In this document: positions 1 to 6,437 of the stretch, piece after piece
Position numbering within the stretch: position 1 is the stretch's first letter
How the letters are laid out: the number at the start of each line of letters is the position of its first letter
Source of the DNA: JBBRFH01 sp038224615
GTDB lineage: Bacteria; Planctomycetota; Phycisphaerae; Tepidisphaerales; Tepidisphaeraceae
Assembly (NCBI GenBank): GCA_038224615.1
Contig: JBBRFH010000050.1
Location: 1 to 15,687, forward strand
DNA length: 15,687 nucleotides
Direction of reading: 5' to 3'
The notes under the pieces: model-generated
The model's database searches: none
The model's input: the letters and a program-made list of their open reading frames with translations, nothing else
What the model was told of the DNA's origin: nothing
Translations under genes and position numbers: made by a program

Positions 1-1113
1 CGTTAGTTCGTCGTCGCCGGTACGGAAAACCGTTGCGGGCTGGGGCGGGTGGTTGTAGCGGATCTTGGCCTGGCACTTCAGACCGATCGCGGACTCATTC
101 GCAGACCGGCTCACTGAAGTGAGCTCGGCGCGGGGAGCGAGGATGTTGATCTGGTGCGCGATCAGCTTGGTCTTGAGGAGTTGGTCCTTGTCGCCCAGGG
201 TCACCTTGTTCTGGCGTGGGTCGATGTCGACGACGTAGATCGGGTATCCGAACGCGACGCCGACGCCTTTGCGCTGGCCGATGGTGAAGTGCTGGTGGCC
301 GGGGTGGGTGCCGAGGACTTCGCCGCCGGATGAGACGAGCTCGCCGGGCTTGATCGCGTCGGGGGCGCGGCGCTTCACCAGGGACGCATAATCCTGATCG
401 GGGACGAAGCAGATCTCCTGGCTGTCGGGCTTGTTGAAGACGGGGAGACTGTACTTCTCCGCAAGCGCGCGGACGTCGTGCTTTTCGTACTCGCCGATGG
501 GGAGCATCAGCCGATCGACATGCCCCTTGGGCATGCCGAACAGCACGTAGCTCTGGTCCTTCTTGTGATCGAGCCCACGGAGCAGCGTCTTAACGCCGGT
601 GACGGGGTCGATGCCGACGCGCGCGTAGTGGCCGCTGGCGACGTAATCGGCGCCGACCGCTTCGGCGTACCTGGCGAGCCGGCCGAACTTCAGCCAATCA
701 TTGCAGCGCACGCACGGGTTGGGCGTGCGGCCGAGGTTGTACTCGCTGACGAAGTAATCGATCACCCGCCCGAACTCGTCCTGGAAGTTCAGCACGTAGA
801 ACGGGATGTCGAGCATCTGCGCCACCCGACGGGCGTCGCCGGCGTCGAGGACCGAGCAGCAGCCTTGCTTCTGCTTGGGGGGTTCGGAAGTTGGTGTCGG
901 GGTTGAAGACCGGCTCACTGAAGTGAGGCCGGCCGGGGAGAGGTCGCACTCTTGCTCGGCGTGGTCTTCGACGCCGTTGGGGCTGCCGAGGCGCATGAAG
1001 CAGCCGATGACGTCGTAGCCCTGCTCCTTGAGCAACGCCGCGGCGACGGAACTGTCAACGCCGCCGGACATGGCGACAACGACTTTCTTGTTATTGCGCG
1101 GCGTAGACGACAT
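1..1113 (-). CDS. mnmA: tRNA-specific 2-thiouridylase MnmA (partial, runs off left edge)
   Basis: MnmA adenylates U34 of Lys, Glu and Gln tRNAs and replaces its 2-oxygen with sulfur in the cytoplasm. 371 residues are visible and the C-terminus lies beyond the left edge. The PP-loop SGGVDS is at residues 16-21, the first catalytic Cys is C137 in PNPCVRCND, GHYAR is at 161-165, the second catalytic Cys is C235 in SQEICF, and TIGQRKG is at 277-283. Both Cys needed for persulfide chemistry are kept, so the enzyme looks functional. Oddly, the peptide LTSVSRS occurs twice (63-69 and 331-337), each time encoded by the same palindromic DNA repeat placed in loops that vary in the family. The region around 57-83 is an insertion compared with E. 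coli MnmA. Start: ATG at 1113 is chosen; an in-frame ATG at 1125 adds four residues, and neither has a Shine-Dalgarno sequence. The gene follows atpA on the same strand. Identity is certain; the exact start is not. Confidence 0.95.
   Translation of the reverse strand, partial: MSSTPRNNKKVVVAMSGGVDSSVAAALLKEQGYDVIGCFMRLGSPNGVEDHAEQECDLSPAGLTSVSRSSTPTPTSEPPKQKQGCCSVLDAGDARRVAQMLDIPFYVLNFQDEFGRVIDYFVSEYNLGRTPNPCVRCNDWLKFGRLARYAEAVGADYVASGHYARVGIDPVTGVKTLLRGLDHKKDQSYVLFGMPKGHVDRLMLPIGEYEKHDVRALAEKYSLPVFNKPDSQEICFVPDQDYASLVKRRAPDAIKPGELVSSGGEVLGTHPGHQHFTIGQRKGVGVAFGYPIYVVDIDPRQNKVTLGDKDQLLKTKLIAHQINILAPRAELTSVSRSANESAIGLKCQAKIRYNHPPQPATVFRTGDDELT
103..123. repeat. Coding palindromic repeat, copy 2 (in mnmA)
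   Basis: A 21-base sequence identical to 907-927. Its core on the coding strand, CTCACTTCAGTGAG, is a perfect 6-base inverted repeat with a 2-base centre. Here it is read as LTSVSRS at MnmA residues 331-337, in the loop before the KIRY segment. Confidence 0.85.
907..927. repeat. Coding palindromic repeat, copy 1 (in mnmA)
   Basis: The same 21 bases as at 103-123, in the same orientation and reading frame, encoding LTSVSRS at MnmA residues 63-69. It is followed by a Pro/Thr/Ser-rich linker of about 14 residues before the GCCS segment. The identity of the two copies suggests recent copying or selection for the sequence. Confidence 0.85.
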
Positions 1114-1198
1114 CGGACGGGGCATTGTACGCGATTACGCGGTCCCCGTCCGGCGAGAACCTTCTTCCCGGTCGGGCAATCGCGTGTGCATATCTGTC

Positions 1199-1228
1199 CC
1201 CCTCTCCCGCGTACCCGCGGGGAGAGGG
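1199..1228. repeat. CTCTCCC-type hairpin, copy 1, downstream of atpA
   Basis: CCCTCTCCCGCG and CGCGGGGAGAGGG pair around a 4-base loop with one bulged base. The hairpin lies between the atpA stop and the mnmA start. No T-run follows on the minus strand, so a simple intrinsic terminator is not supported. A related but not identical hairpin lies at 1293-1316. Confidence 0.6.
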
Positions 1229-1292
1229 CTTTGCACAAAAAGCATGGCTTCTGCCGCGAAGGCAGGTCGCGCAGAAAGGTTCCCATCCCAAG

Positions 1293-1316
1293 CCTCCCCC
1301 GGCGTGCCGGGAGAGA
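1293..1316. repeat. CTCTCCC-type hairpin, copy 2, just after the atpA stop
   Basis: CTCCCCCGGC and GCCGGGAGAG face each other across two bases with one mismatch. The element begins about 14 bases past the atpA stop codon, where it could protect the 3' end of the mRNA or weakly terminate it. No T-run is seen. Confidence 0.5.
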
Positions 1317-1329
1317 GCGTCAGACGAAA

Positions 1330-2841
1330 CTACTTCTTCCAGACGCGGCTCTTGTACTCGTCGATGGCTTTCTTCAGGTTCGATTCGATGTCGTCGGTCA
1401 CTTCCTTCTTCGCATCGAGGTCGGTGAGGACCGCCGGGTGCGACGAAGCGAGGTAGGCCAGAAACGCGTCCTGAAACTCGCTGATGCGGGTGATGGCGAT
1501 GTCGTCCATGTGGCCTTTGGTGGCGGCGTAGATCATGACGACCTGCTGGGCCACGCTCTGCGGCTTGAACTGCGGCTGCTTGAGCAACTCGACCAGGCGG
1601 GCACCACGATCGAGACGCGACTGAGTAGCGACGTCGAGTTCGGTACCGAGCTGGGCGAACGCTTCCAGTTCGCGATAGGCGGCCAGATCCAGTCGCAGCG
1701 AACCGGCGATCTTCTTCATCGCCTTGGTCTGGGCGTTGCCACCCACGCGGCTGACCGACACGCCGACGTTGATCGCCGGACGCACGCCCGAGAAGAACAG
1801 TTCGGGCTCGAGATAGATCTGCCCGTCGGTGATGCTGATGACGTTGGTTGGGATGTACGCCGACACTTCGCCTTCCTGCGTCTCGATGATCGGCAGCGCG
1901 GTGAGCGATCCGCCGCCCTTCTCCGCGCTGAGCTTACAGGCGCGCTCGAGCAGCCGGCTGTGCAAGTAGAACACGTCGCCGGGATACGCCTCGCGGCCGG
2001 GCGGACGACGCAGCAGGAGCGAAAGCTGGCGATACGCGGCGGCCTGCTTGGAAAGATCGTCGTACACGCACAGCGTGGCTTCGCCTTTCCACATGAAGTA
2101 CTCGGCCATCGCGGTGCCGGCGTAGGGGGCGATGTACTGCAGCGGGGCGGAGTCCGAAGCTCCGGCAAGGACGACCGTGGTGTAGTCCATCGCGCCGTTG
2201 GCCTTGAGCACTTCGACGATCGAGGCGACGGTCGATTCCTTCTGACCGACCGCGACGTAGAAGCACTTCACGCCCTGGCCCTTCTGGGCGATGATCGCGT
2301 CGATCGCGATGGCGGTCTTGCCGGTCTTGCGATCGCCGATGATCAACTCGCGCTGCCCGCGGCCGATCGGGACCATCGAGTCGATGGCCTTAATACCGGT
2401 CTGCAGCGGCTCCTTGACCGGCTGACGCTCGGCGATGCCGGGGGCGATGATGTCCATCTTCCGCGTCTCGGTGCTGGTGATCGCCGGCCCGCCGTCCAGC
2501 GGACGACCGAGCGGATCGACGACACGGCCGATGACCGCTTCGCCGACGGGCACTTCGAGCAGGCGGCCGGTCGTCTTGACGGTGTCGCCTTCCTTGATGC
2601 CCAGGTAATCGCCGAACACCACCGAACCGATCGAGTCTTCCTCGAGGTTGAAGACCTGCCCGGTCGCGCCGTTCTGGAACTCCAGCAGTTCGCCGGCCAT
2701 CGCGCCGCGCAGGCCGTAGATGCGGGCGATGCCGTCACCGACTTCGATGACCGTACCGACGTCCGACACCTGCAGCTTCTGCTCGTAGGCTTCGATCTCA
2801 CGCTTCAGGACACTTGTGATTTCCGCGACATTGATGGCCAT
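1330..2841 (-). CDS. atpA: F1Fo ATP synthase subunit alpha
   Basis: Non-catalytic nucleotide-binding subunit of the F1 hexamer, where it alternates with beta on the cytoplasmic face of the membrane. 503 residues against 513 in E. coli. The Walker A motif GDRKTGKT is at residues 169-176, the segment with the arginine finger reads SVSRVGGNAQ, and the PLGRPLDG beta-barrel motif is at about 110-117. The start is ATG 2841 (MAINVAEIT), with GAGG seven bases upstream; the open frame extends 17 codons further into the inverted repeat but nothing supports a start there. It is the last atp gene of this cluster. Gamma, beta and epsilon genes do not follow, and mnmA lies about 200 bases downstream. Confidence 0.98.
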   Translation of the reverse strand: MAINVAEITSVLKREIEAYEQKLQVSDVGTVIEVGDGIARIYGLRGAMAGELLEFQNGATGQVFNLEEDSIGSVVFGDYLGIKEGDTVKTTGRLLEVPVGEAVIGRVVDPLGRPLDGGPAITSTETRKMDIIAPGIAERQPVKEPLQTGIKAIDSMVPIGRGQRELIIGDRKTGKTAIAIDAIIAQKGQGVKCFYVAVGQKESTVASIVEVLKANGAMDYTTVVLAGASDSAPLQYIAPYAGTAMAEYFMWKGEATLCVYDDLSKQAAAYRQLSLLLRRPPGREAYPGDVFYLHSRLLERACKLSAEKGGGSLTALPIIETQEGEVSAYIPTNVISITDGQIYLEPELFFSGVRPAINVGVSVSRVGGNAQTKAMKKIAGSLRLDLAAYRELEAFAQLGTELDVATQSRLDRGARLVELLKQPQFKPQSVAQQVVMIYAATKGHMDDIAITRISEFQDAFLAYLASSHPAVLTDLDAKKEVTDDIESNLKKAIDEYKSRVWKK

Positions 2842-2868
2842 GTTTGCCTCTTGCTTCCAAATCCGAAC

Positions 2869-2976
2869 GACGAAACCAGAAATCCGAATCAAATCCGAAT
2901 GACGAATTCCGAATCATTGCGACGCACCCGCTTCGTCATTCGGGTTTCGTCATTGATTCGGGATTCTGGTTTCGTC
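2869..2976. repeat. Long inverted repeat in the atpH-atpA spacer
   Basis: The arms at 2869-2906 and 2932-2976 are near-perfect reverse complements with a short indel. Both are built from CCGAAT/GACGAA words (ATTCGG/TTCGTC on the other strand). The transcript would fold into a stem of nearly 40 pairs with a loop of about 25 bases, ending 28 bases before the atpA start. It resembles dispersed repeats made of such words, which I recall from planctomycete genomes but could not check here. Confidence 0.75.
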
Positions 2977-2994
2977 ATTCGTCATTCACTGCGA

Positions 2995-3546
2995 TCAGAC
3001 TGCGGCGATCATTCGCCGTTTGAGTGTTTCCAACTGGGTCTTGACGCTGCCGTCGATCAGTGAGTCGCCGATCCGGAGGATAAGCCCGCCGATGATCGAC
3101 TCATCGACGGTCTGCGTGACGACTGCGTTCTTGCCGATTTTGCTGCTGATCTGCTGGCGGACGGCTTCAAGCTCATCCGGCGGCAGCGACTGGGAGACCG
3201 TCACCTGCACGTTGGCGTTGCCCGAACGCGCGTCGAGCAGGGTCTTGAACGCCCGCGCGACGCCGGGAAGCTCGCCGAGGCGATTGCGGCTGTTGAGAAG
3301 CTTGAGAAACGACAGCAGCAGCCCGTCGACCCGCCCGCCGAACGTCCGCTCGATCACGCCTTCGCGCTCGGCGACGCCGACGGTGGGATCGGCAAGGTAC
3401 TTGCCGAACGTCGCGTCCTCACCGATGAGCTGCGCGATCGACGCGAGGTCGTCACCGACCGCCGGGGTGATCTGCCGCGCGTCGGCCAGCTCAAGCAGGG
3501 CCTGGGCGTAGCTGGTGAGCGTGGCGGTTTGGTCTTGTTGTGCCAT
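2995..3546 (-). CDS. atpH: F1Fo ATP synthase subunit delta
   Basis: Part of the peripheral stalk, linking the top of the alpha/beta hexamer to the b subunits. 183 residues, the normal family length. The helical N-terminal domain begins with TSYAQALLELA, and the C-terminal OSCP-type signature is seen in GGLILRIGDSLIDGSVKTQLETL. Start ATG 3546 (MAQQDQT) is chosen because it opens the conserved domain; no clear Shine-Dalgarno sequence precedes it, and a TTG seven codons upstream is the alternative. It lies between atpF and atpA, with repeats in both flanking spacers. Confidence 0.95.
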   Translation of the reverse strand: MAQQDQTATLTSYAQALLELADARQITPAVGDDLASIAQLIGEDATFGKYLADPTVGVAEREGVIERTFGGRVDGLLLSFLKLLNSRNRLGELPGVARAFKTLLDARSGNANVQVTVSQSLPPDELEAVRQQISSKIGKNAVVTQTVDESIIGGLILRIGDSLIDGSVKTQLETLKRRMIAAV

Positions 3547-3552
3547 GAATTT

Positions 3553-3626
3553 ATTTGCAAAGGTCAATTTGCAACTTGCAATCGGGGATGCTGGCTCCCG
3601 TCATTTGCAAATCGCAAATTGCAAAT
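3553..3626. repeat. TTTGCAA inverted repeat in the atpF-atpH spacer
   Basis: The word TTTGCAA or its near variants recurs along the 84-base spacer. Positions 3567-3582 and 3611-3626 are reverse complements with two mismatches and enclose a smaller GGGA/TCCC hairpin. The AT-rich words contrast sharply with the GC-rich genes on either side. The element takes up most of the sequence upstream of atpH, which may explain why atpH has no visible ribosome binding site. Confidence 0.65.
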
Positions 3627-3630
3627 CTCC

Positions 3631-4230
3631 CTAGTTGGTCGACCCCAGTTGTTCCAAGCTCTGCCGCACCAGCTCGCGCTGGTCGTCGACGTTCAGGTTG
3701 CGACGCAGGATCTTCTCGGCGATCGAGGTCGACAGCTCGGCGGCCTGGGCGTGGATCTCGGCGACGGCGGCGCGGCGGCTGGCCTCGATGTCGCGGAGGG
3801 CACGCTCCTTGGCCTCTTCCGACTCCTGCTGCGCCTGCATCTTCAGACGCGTGCCGACCGCCTGGGCGTCGGCCTGGGCCTTTTCGAGGATCGCCCGAAC
3901 CTCGTCGCCGGCCTTGGCCAGCGCGGACTGGTATTCCTTCAGCTTAGCGTCGGCCGCAGCGCGGGCCTTCTCGGCCTCGTCGATGTCGCGGCGGATCTTC
4001 GACTCGCGCTCGCCCAGGCCCTTGGCAATCGGGCCCCAGGCGAACTTGCCCAGAACGATCACCAGCCCGACGAACACGACCAGCGTCAGCAACGCCGTCA
4101 CGACTCCCTGGTCGAAGGACGGCGGCATCTCCGACTGGCCGCCGACGGCTTTGTGAGCCTCTTCGGCGGCCTGCACGAGCACCGGCACGGCCAGCACCGA
4201 CGCGGCGGCAATGAGTTGGGAAAGCTTCAT
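3631..4230 (-). CDS. atpF: F1Fo ATP synthase subunit b
   Basis: Membrane-anchored peripheral stalk subunit. 199 residues, longer than the 156 of E. coli because of an N-terminal extension. Residues 1-22 look like a cleavable signal peptide (MKLSQLIAAA core ending LVQAA), the true membrane helix is at about 43-61 and is followed by W65, and from about 71 to the end the sequence is a charged Ala/Glu/Lys/Arg-rich coiled coil. Start ATG 4230 has GAGGA eight bases upstream. The in-frame ATG at 4239 has no correctly spaced site. Between this gene and atpE lies a strong hairpin with a T-run. Only one b-type gene is present here, which suggests a homodimer. Confidence 0.95.
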   Translation of the reverse strand: MKLSQLIAAASVLAVPVLVQAAEEAHKAVGGQSEMPPSFDQGVVTALLTLVVFVGLVIVLGKFAWGPIAKGLGERESKIRRDIDEAEKARAAADAKLKEYQSALAKAGDEVRAILEKAQADAQAVGTRLKMQAQQESEEAKERALRDIEASRRAAVAEIHAQAAELSTSIAEKILRRNLNVDDQRELVRQSLEQLGSTN

Positions 4231-4294
4231 AGGCGTCATCCTCGTAGCGAACGATCCATCCAACCGAACGCGTCTGCTAAATAGCGTCGGGCAC

Positions 4295-4331
4295 AAAAAG
4301 CCTCGCGACGGCCGATGAAGCCGTCGCGAGG
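4295..4331 (-). terminator. Terminator-like hairpin between atpE and atpF
   Basis: On the minus strand a perfect 12-base stem, CCTCGCGACGGC with its complement (arms 4301-4312 and 4320-4331), closes a 7-base loop and is followed by C and TTTTT (4295-4299). This is the form of an intrinsic terminator. It lies 7 bases past the atpE stop and about 70 bases before atpF, inside the operon. It may act as an attenuator, or as a 3' stabilizer that raises c-subunit output. Confidence 0.75.
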
Positions 4332-4337
4332 GGGTGA

Positions 4338-4658
4338 TTACTTCAGGACGGCCAGCAGACCGACGACCACGCCGAACAACGCGACGCCTTCGACCAGCGC
4401 GGCGGCGATGATCATGTTCGCCACGATACGGGCGGCGGCTTCCGGCTGACGGGCGATCGACTCCAGCGCCGAGCCACCGATCTGACCAATGCCACGACCC
4501 GCGCCGACGACGGCCAGGCCCGCGCCGATGGCGGCCAGACCCGTGCCGGTCGAGACGCCGGGGTTGTGCTCGACCGCAGTGTTGGTCAGCGTCTGAGCCA
4601 TCGACACCGCCGGGGCGGCCAGGCTCATCAAACCAGCGATCTTGAGATACTTCGTCAT
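4338..4658 (-). CDS. atpE: F1Fo ATP synthase subunit c
   Basis: Forms the rotating membrane ring that carries the coupling ion. 106 residues against 79 in E. coli. Residues 1-21 form a signal-peptide-like stretch ending in SMA, followed by a short linker and then the two ring helices. The polar loop ARQPEA is at 69-74, and the ion-binding carboxylate is E90 in ALVEGVALFG. The helix 1 Gln and the Ser/Thr after the Glu found in Na+-binding rings are missing, so proton coupling is inferred. Start ATG 4658 has GGAG seven bases upstream; ATG 4670 is in frame but poorly placed. The 186-base gap from atpB is large for this pair and may act as a leader for the highly expressed c subunit. Confidence 0.95.
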   Translation of the reverse strand: MTKYLKIAGLMSLAAPAVSMAQTLTNTAVEHNPGVSTGTGLAAIGAGLAVVGAGRGIGQIGGSALESIARQPEAAARIVANMIIAAALVEGVALFGVVVGLLAVLK

Positions 4659-4844
4659 AGCGTTCTCCATTTTCAGCGACTCCCCGTGCGAGCGGTTTGT
4701 CGGTCTACTGCGGTTCGGGCAAAACGCCCTTTCGATGATCGCTCGCCCGATCACCGGCCGATGTACTTTCGTCGCGTCTCGAATCGTGTTGCGCCCGTTG
4801 GCCGAGGGAACCCGGTGGTCACGCACGTTCGACTGATTCGCGGC

Positions 4845-5813
4845 TCAGTGCGCCGGCTTCAATTCCTTGTTACGGATGTCAACCGAGTGGGTGCCGTGGG
4901 GCTCCCCCAGTTCGTCGCCGTCCGATTGATCGTGGTGATCGCTTTCCTCATGGTGGTGCGACAGCATCTGCCCGATGAACAGCGCCGTAAGGAAGACGAA
5001 CAAGTATGCCTGCAGGCAGGCGACGAAGAGTTCGAGAAGCATGATGGCAATGGACGCCACGCCGGTGACGATCGCGACGCCGATGCCCGCCCCGGTATTT
5101 CCACCGGCGAGCAGCGCCGGGCCGAAGCCGATCAGGACGGCGATCAGCACATGCCCGGCGGTCATGTTGGCGGCCAGACGAACCGCCAGCGCGAAAGGCT
5201 TGATCAACATGCCGAGGATTTCGACCGGCACCATGATCGGAGCCAGCCACCACGGTGCCCCGCCGAGGAAGTGGTGCAACCAGCCGCTAAAACCATTGGC
5301 CATGATGCCGTTGTACTGCACGACACAGAAGACGATCCCGCCCAGCGTGGCGGTGACGAAGAAGTTGCTGGTGGCGGTGCCGTAAATCGGGTGGAAGCCG
5401 TGGACCCCCTCCCCGTGCCCGCCGCCGCGATTGACAACCAGGTTCTGGATCGCATCGAGCGGAAGCAGGCCGAGCAGATTTGCGATCAGGACGAAGAAAA
5501 AGAGCGTCCACAGCAGCGGCATGAAGCGGTCGGTCTTGTCCGCGAGCAGCGGCTTGGCGACGTTGTCGCGGACGAACATCATCAGCGCTTCAAACACGTT
5601 GCGCGTGCCGGTGGGCACCAGTTTGCCGTCGCGATAGGGCTTGGTGAGGCGGGGGAAGATCAGCAGCATGATGACCGCGGTCGTCAGCAGCATGACCATG
5701 TGGTTCGACAGCAGCCAGAAACCGCCGTGCGAGGCCCAGATGGCGTGATCGCGGACATGCGCGGTCGGATCTTCGCCGGCGGCGAGCAGGCCGAATGCGG
5801 AGGTGCTAAACAT
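4845..5813 (-). CDS. atpB: F1Fo ATP synthase subunit a
   Basis: Integral membrane subunit forming the two proton half-channels against the c ring. 322 residues, longer than the 271 of E. coli. The essential arginine is R212 in PFALAVRLAANMTAGH, and further polar channel residues include E261 and Q268 in the last helices. About five to six membrane segments are visible from residue 35 to 284. The C-terminal tail (285-322) is rich in His, Asp and Glu, with eight His, and a His/Gly-rich loop lies at about 130-141. Start ATG 5813 has GGAG eight bases upstream; a TTG twelve codons earlier is less likely. It lies 45 bases after the atpI-like gene. Confidence 0.96.
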   Translation of the reverse strand: MFSTSAFGLLAAGEDPTAHVRDHAIWASHGGFWLLSNHMVMLLTTAVIMLLIFPRLTKPYRDGKLVPTGTRNVFEALMMFVRDNVAKPLLADKTDRFMPLLWTLFFFVLIANLLGLLPLDAIQNLVVNRGGGHGEGVHGFHPIYGTATSNFFVTATLGGIVFCVVQYNGIMANGFSGWLHHFLGGAPWWLAPIMVPVEILGMLIKPFALAVRLAANMTAGHVLIAVLIGFGPALLAGGNTGAGIGVAIVTGVASIAIMLLELFVACLQAYLFVFLTALFIGQMLSHHHEESDHHDQSDGDELGEPHGTHSVDIRNKELKPAH

Positions 5814-5858
5814 GCAACGGACTCCCTCGTAGACTCTCGAACCTTCCAAGTCGCCCCG

Positions 5859-6437
5859 CTACGTCGCTGGGGGTGCGATCGCGTCGCGGGCGGCGTTGCT
5901 GAGCATGACCGATTCGACGATCAGCGTCACGACGTAATATACGCACGCGAGCATTGTCGTCGAAATGAGCGGCTTTTGCAGCGTCTGGACGGCGACAATA
6001 ACGCCGATGACGCTGATCGCGATGCGAGCACCGGCCGCCATCAGGACGACCGAGATCGCCGCATCGACGGGTTGCCCCGCCGCTCGCGACAACAGCACGA
6101 TCGACACGATCCCGCCGAGCACCGCAATAACCGTCGCCGGCCAATAGCCGGCCCACCACTCGGGGTGTCCTGAAAACTGCAGGCACACCGCAAGCAGAAA
6201 CGCCGACCCGATCACGACCGCCGGCACCGCAATCGCCAGCTTTCGCGTAAGCGATCCCGGCACAACCGGAATCGGCTTCATCGGCACCGGCACAGTCGAA
6301 CTGGGCACGATCGAACTGGGCACGGGCGAAGTGGGAACGGGCGAAGGCGTCTGCTCGTCGTCCATCTCACTTACCTTGCCGGCATCAATCGCCCGCGCGT
6401 CGAGTGACCGCGTATCGCTCGACCGCGTTTTGTTCAC
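5859..6437 (-). CDS. AtpI-like membrane protein with Pro-rich N-terminus
   Basis: 192 residues. Four membrane segments are predicted at about 67-86, 100-118, 125-150 and 158-180. Size, topology and position between atpZ and atpB match the ATP synthase subunit I (AtpI/UncI) group, which helps c-ring assembly and has been linked to Mg2+ supply in Bacillus. The first 60 residues are hydrophilic and unusual: a five-residue Pro/Val/Ser repeat occupies about 34-53, encoded by four 15-base repeats. Start GTG 6437 overlaps the atpZ stop by four bases (GTGA) and has GGGAGG seven bases upstream, so the two genes are translationally coupled. The family call rests on topology and context, since AtpI sequences diverge strongly. 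Confidence 0.75.
   Translation of the reverse strand: MNKTRSSDTRSLDARAIDAGKVSEMDDEQTPSPVPTSPVPSSIVPSSTVPVPMKPIPVVPGSLTRKLAIAVPAVVIGSAFLLAVCLQFSGHPEWWAGYWPATVIAVLGGIVSIVLLSRAAGQPVDAAISVVLMAAGARIAISVIGVIVAVQTLQKPLISTTMLACVYYVVTLIVESVMLSNAARDAIAPPAT
6282..6341 (-). repeat. Four 15-base tandem repeats in the atpI-like gene
   Basis: Four consecutive 15-base units (6282-6296, 6297-6311, 6312-6326, 6327-6341) encode PVPTS, PVPSS, IVPSS and TVPVP. The two middle units differ only at their ends; the outer ones have diverged. All four are in frame and extend the Pro-rich cytoplasmic N-terminus. Confidence 0.8.

Noticed and set aside
952..3063. 703-codon plus-strand open frame
   Set aside because: It lies antisense to atpA and the start of mnmA, whose products are clear. 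It is an effect of GC-rich codon use on the opposite strand.
4659..4844. Extended N-terminus for AtpE from 4826
   Set aside because: The upstream codons are Arg/Asn-rich with no family match, while ATG 4658 has a well-spaced ribosome binding site.
4566..6173. 535-codon plus-strand open frame
   Set aside because: Antisense to atpB and the atpI-like gene. Its sequence is rich in Arg, Asp, His and Gln with no domain, typical of a shadow frame.
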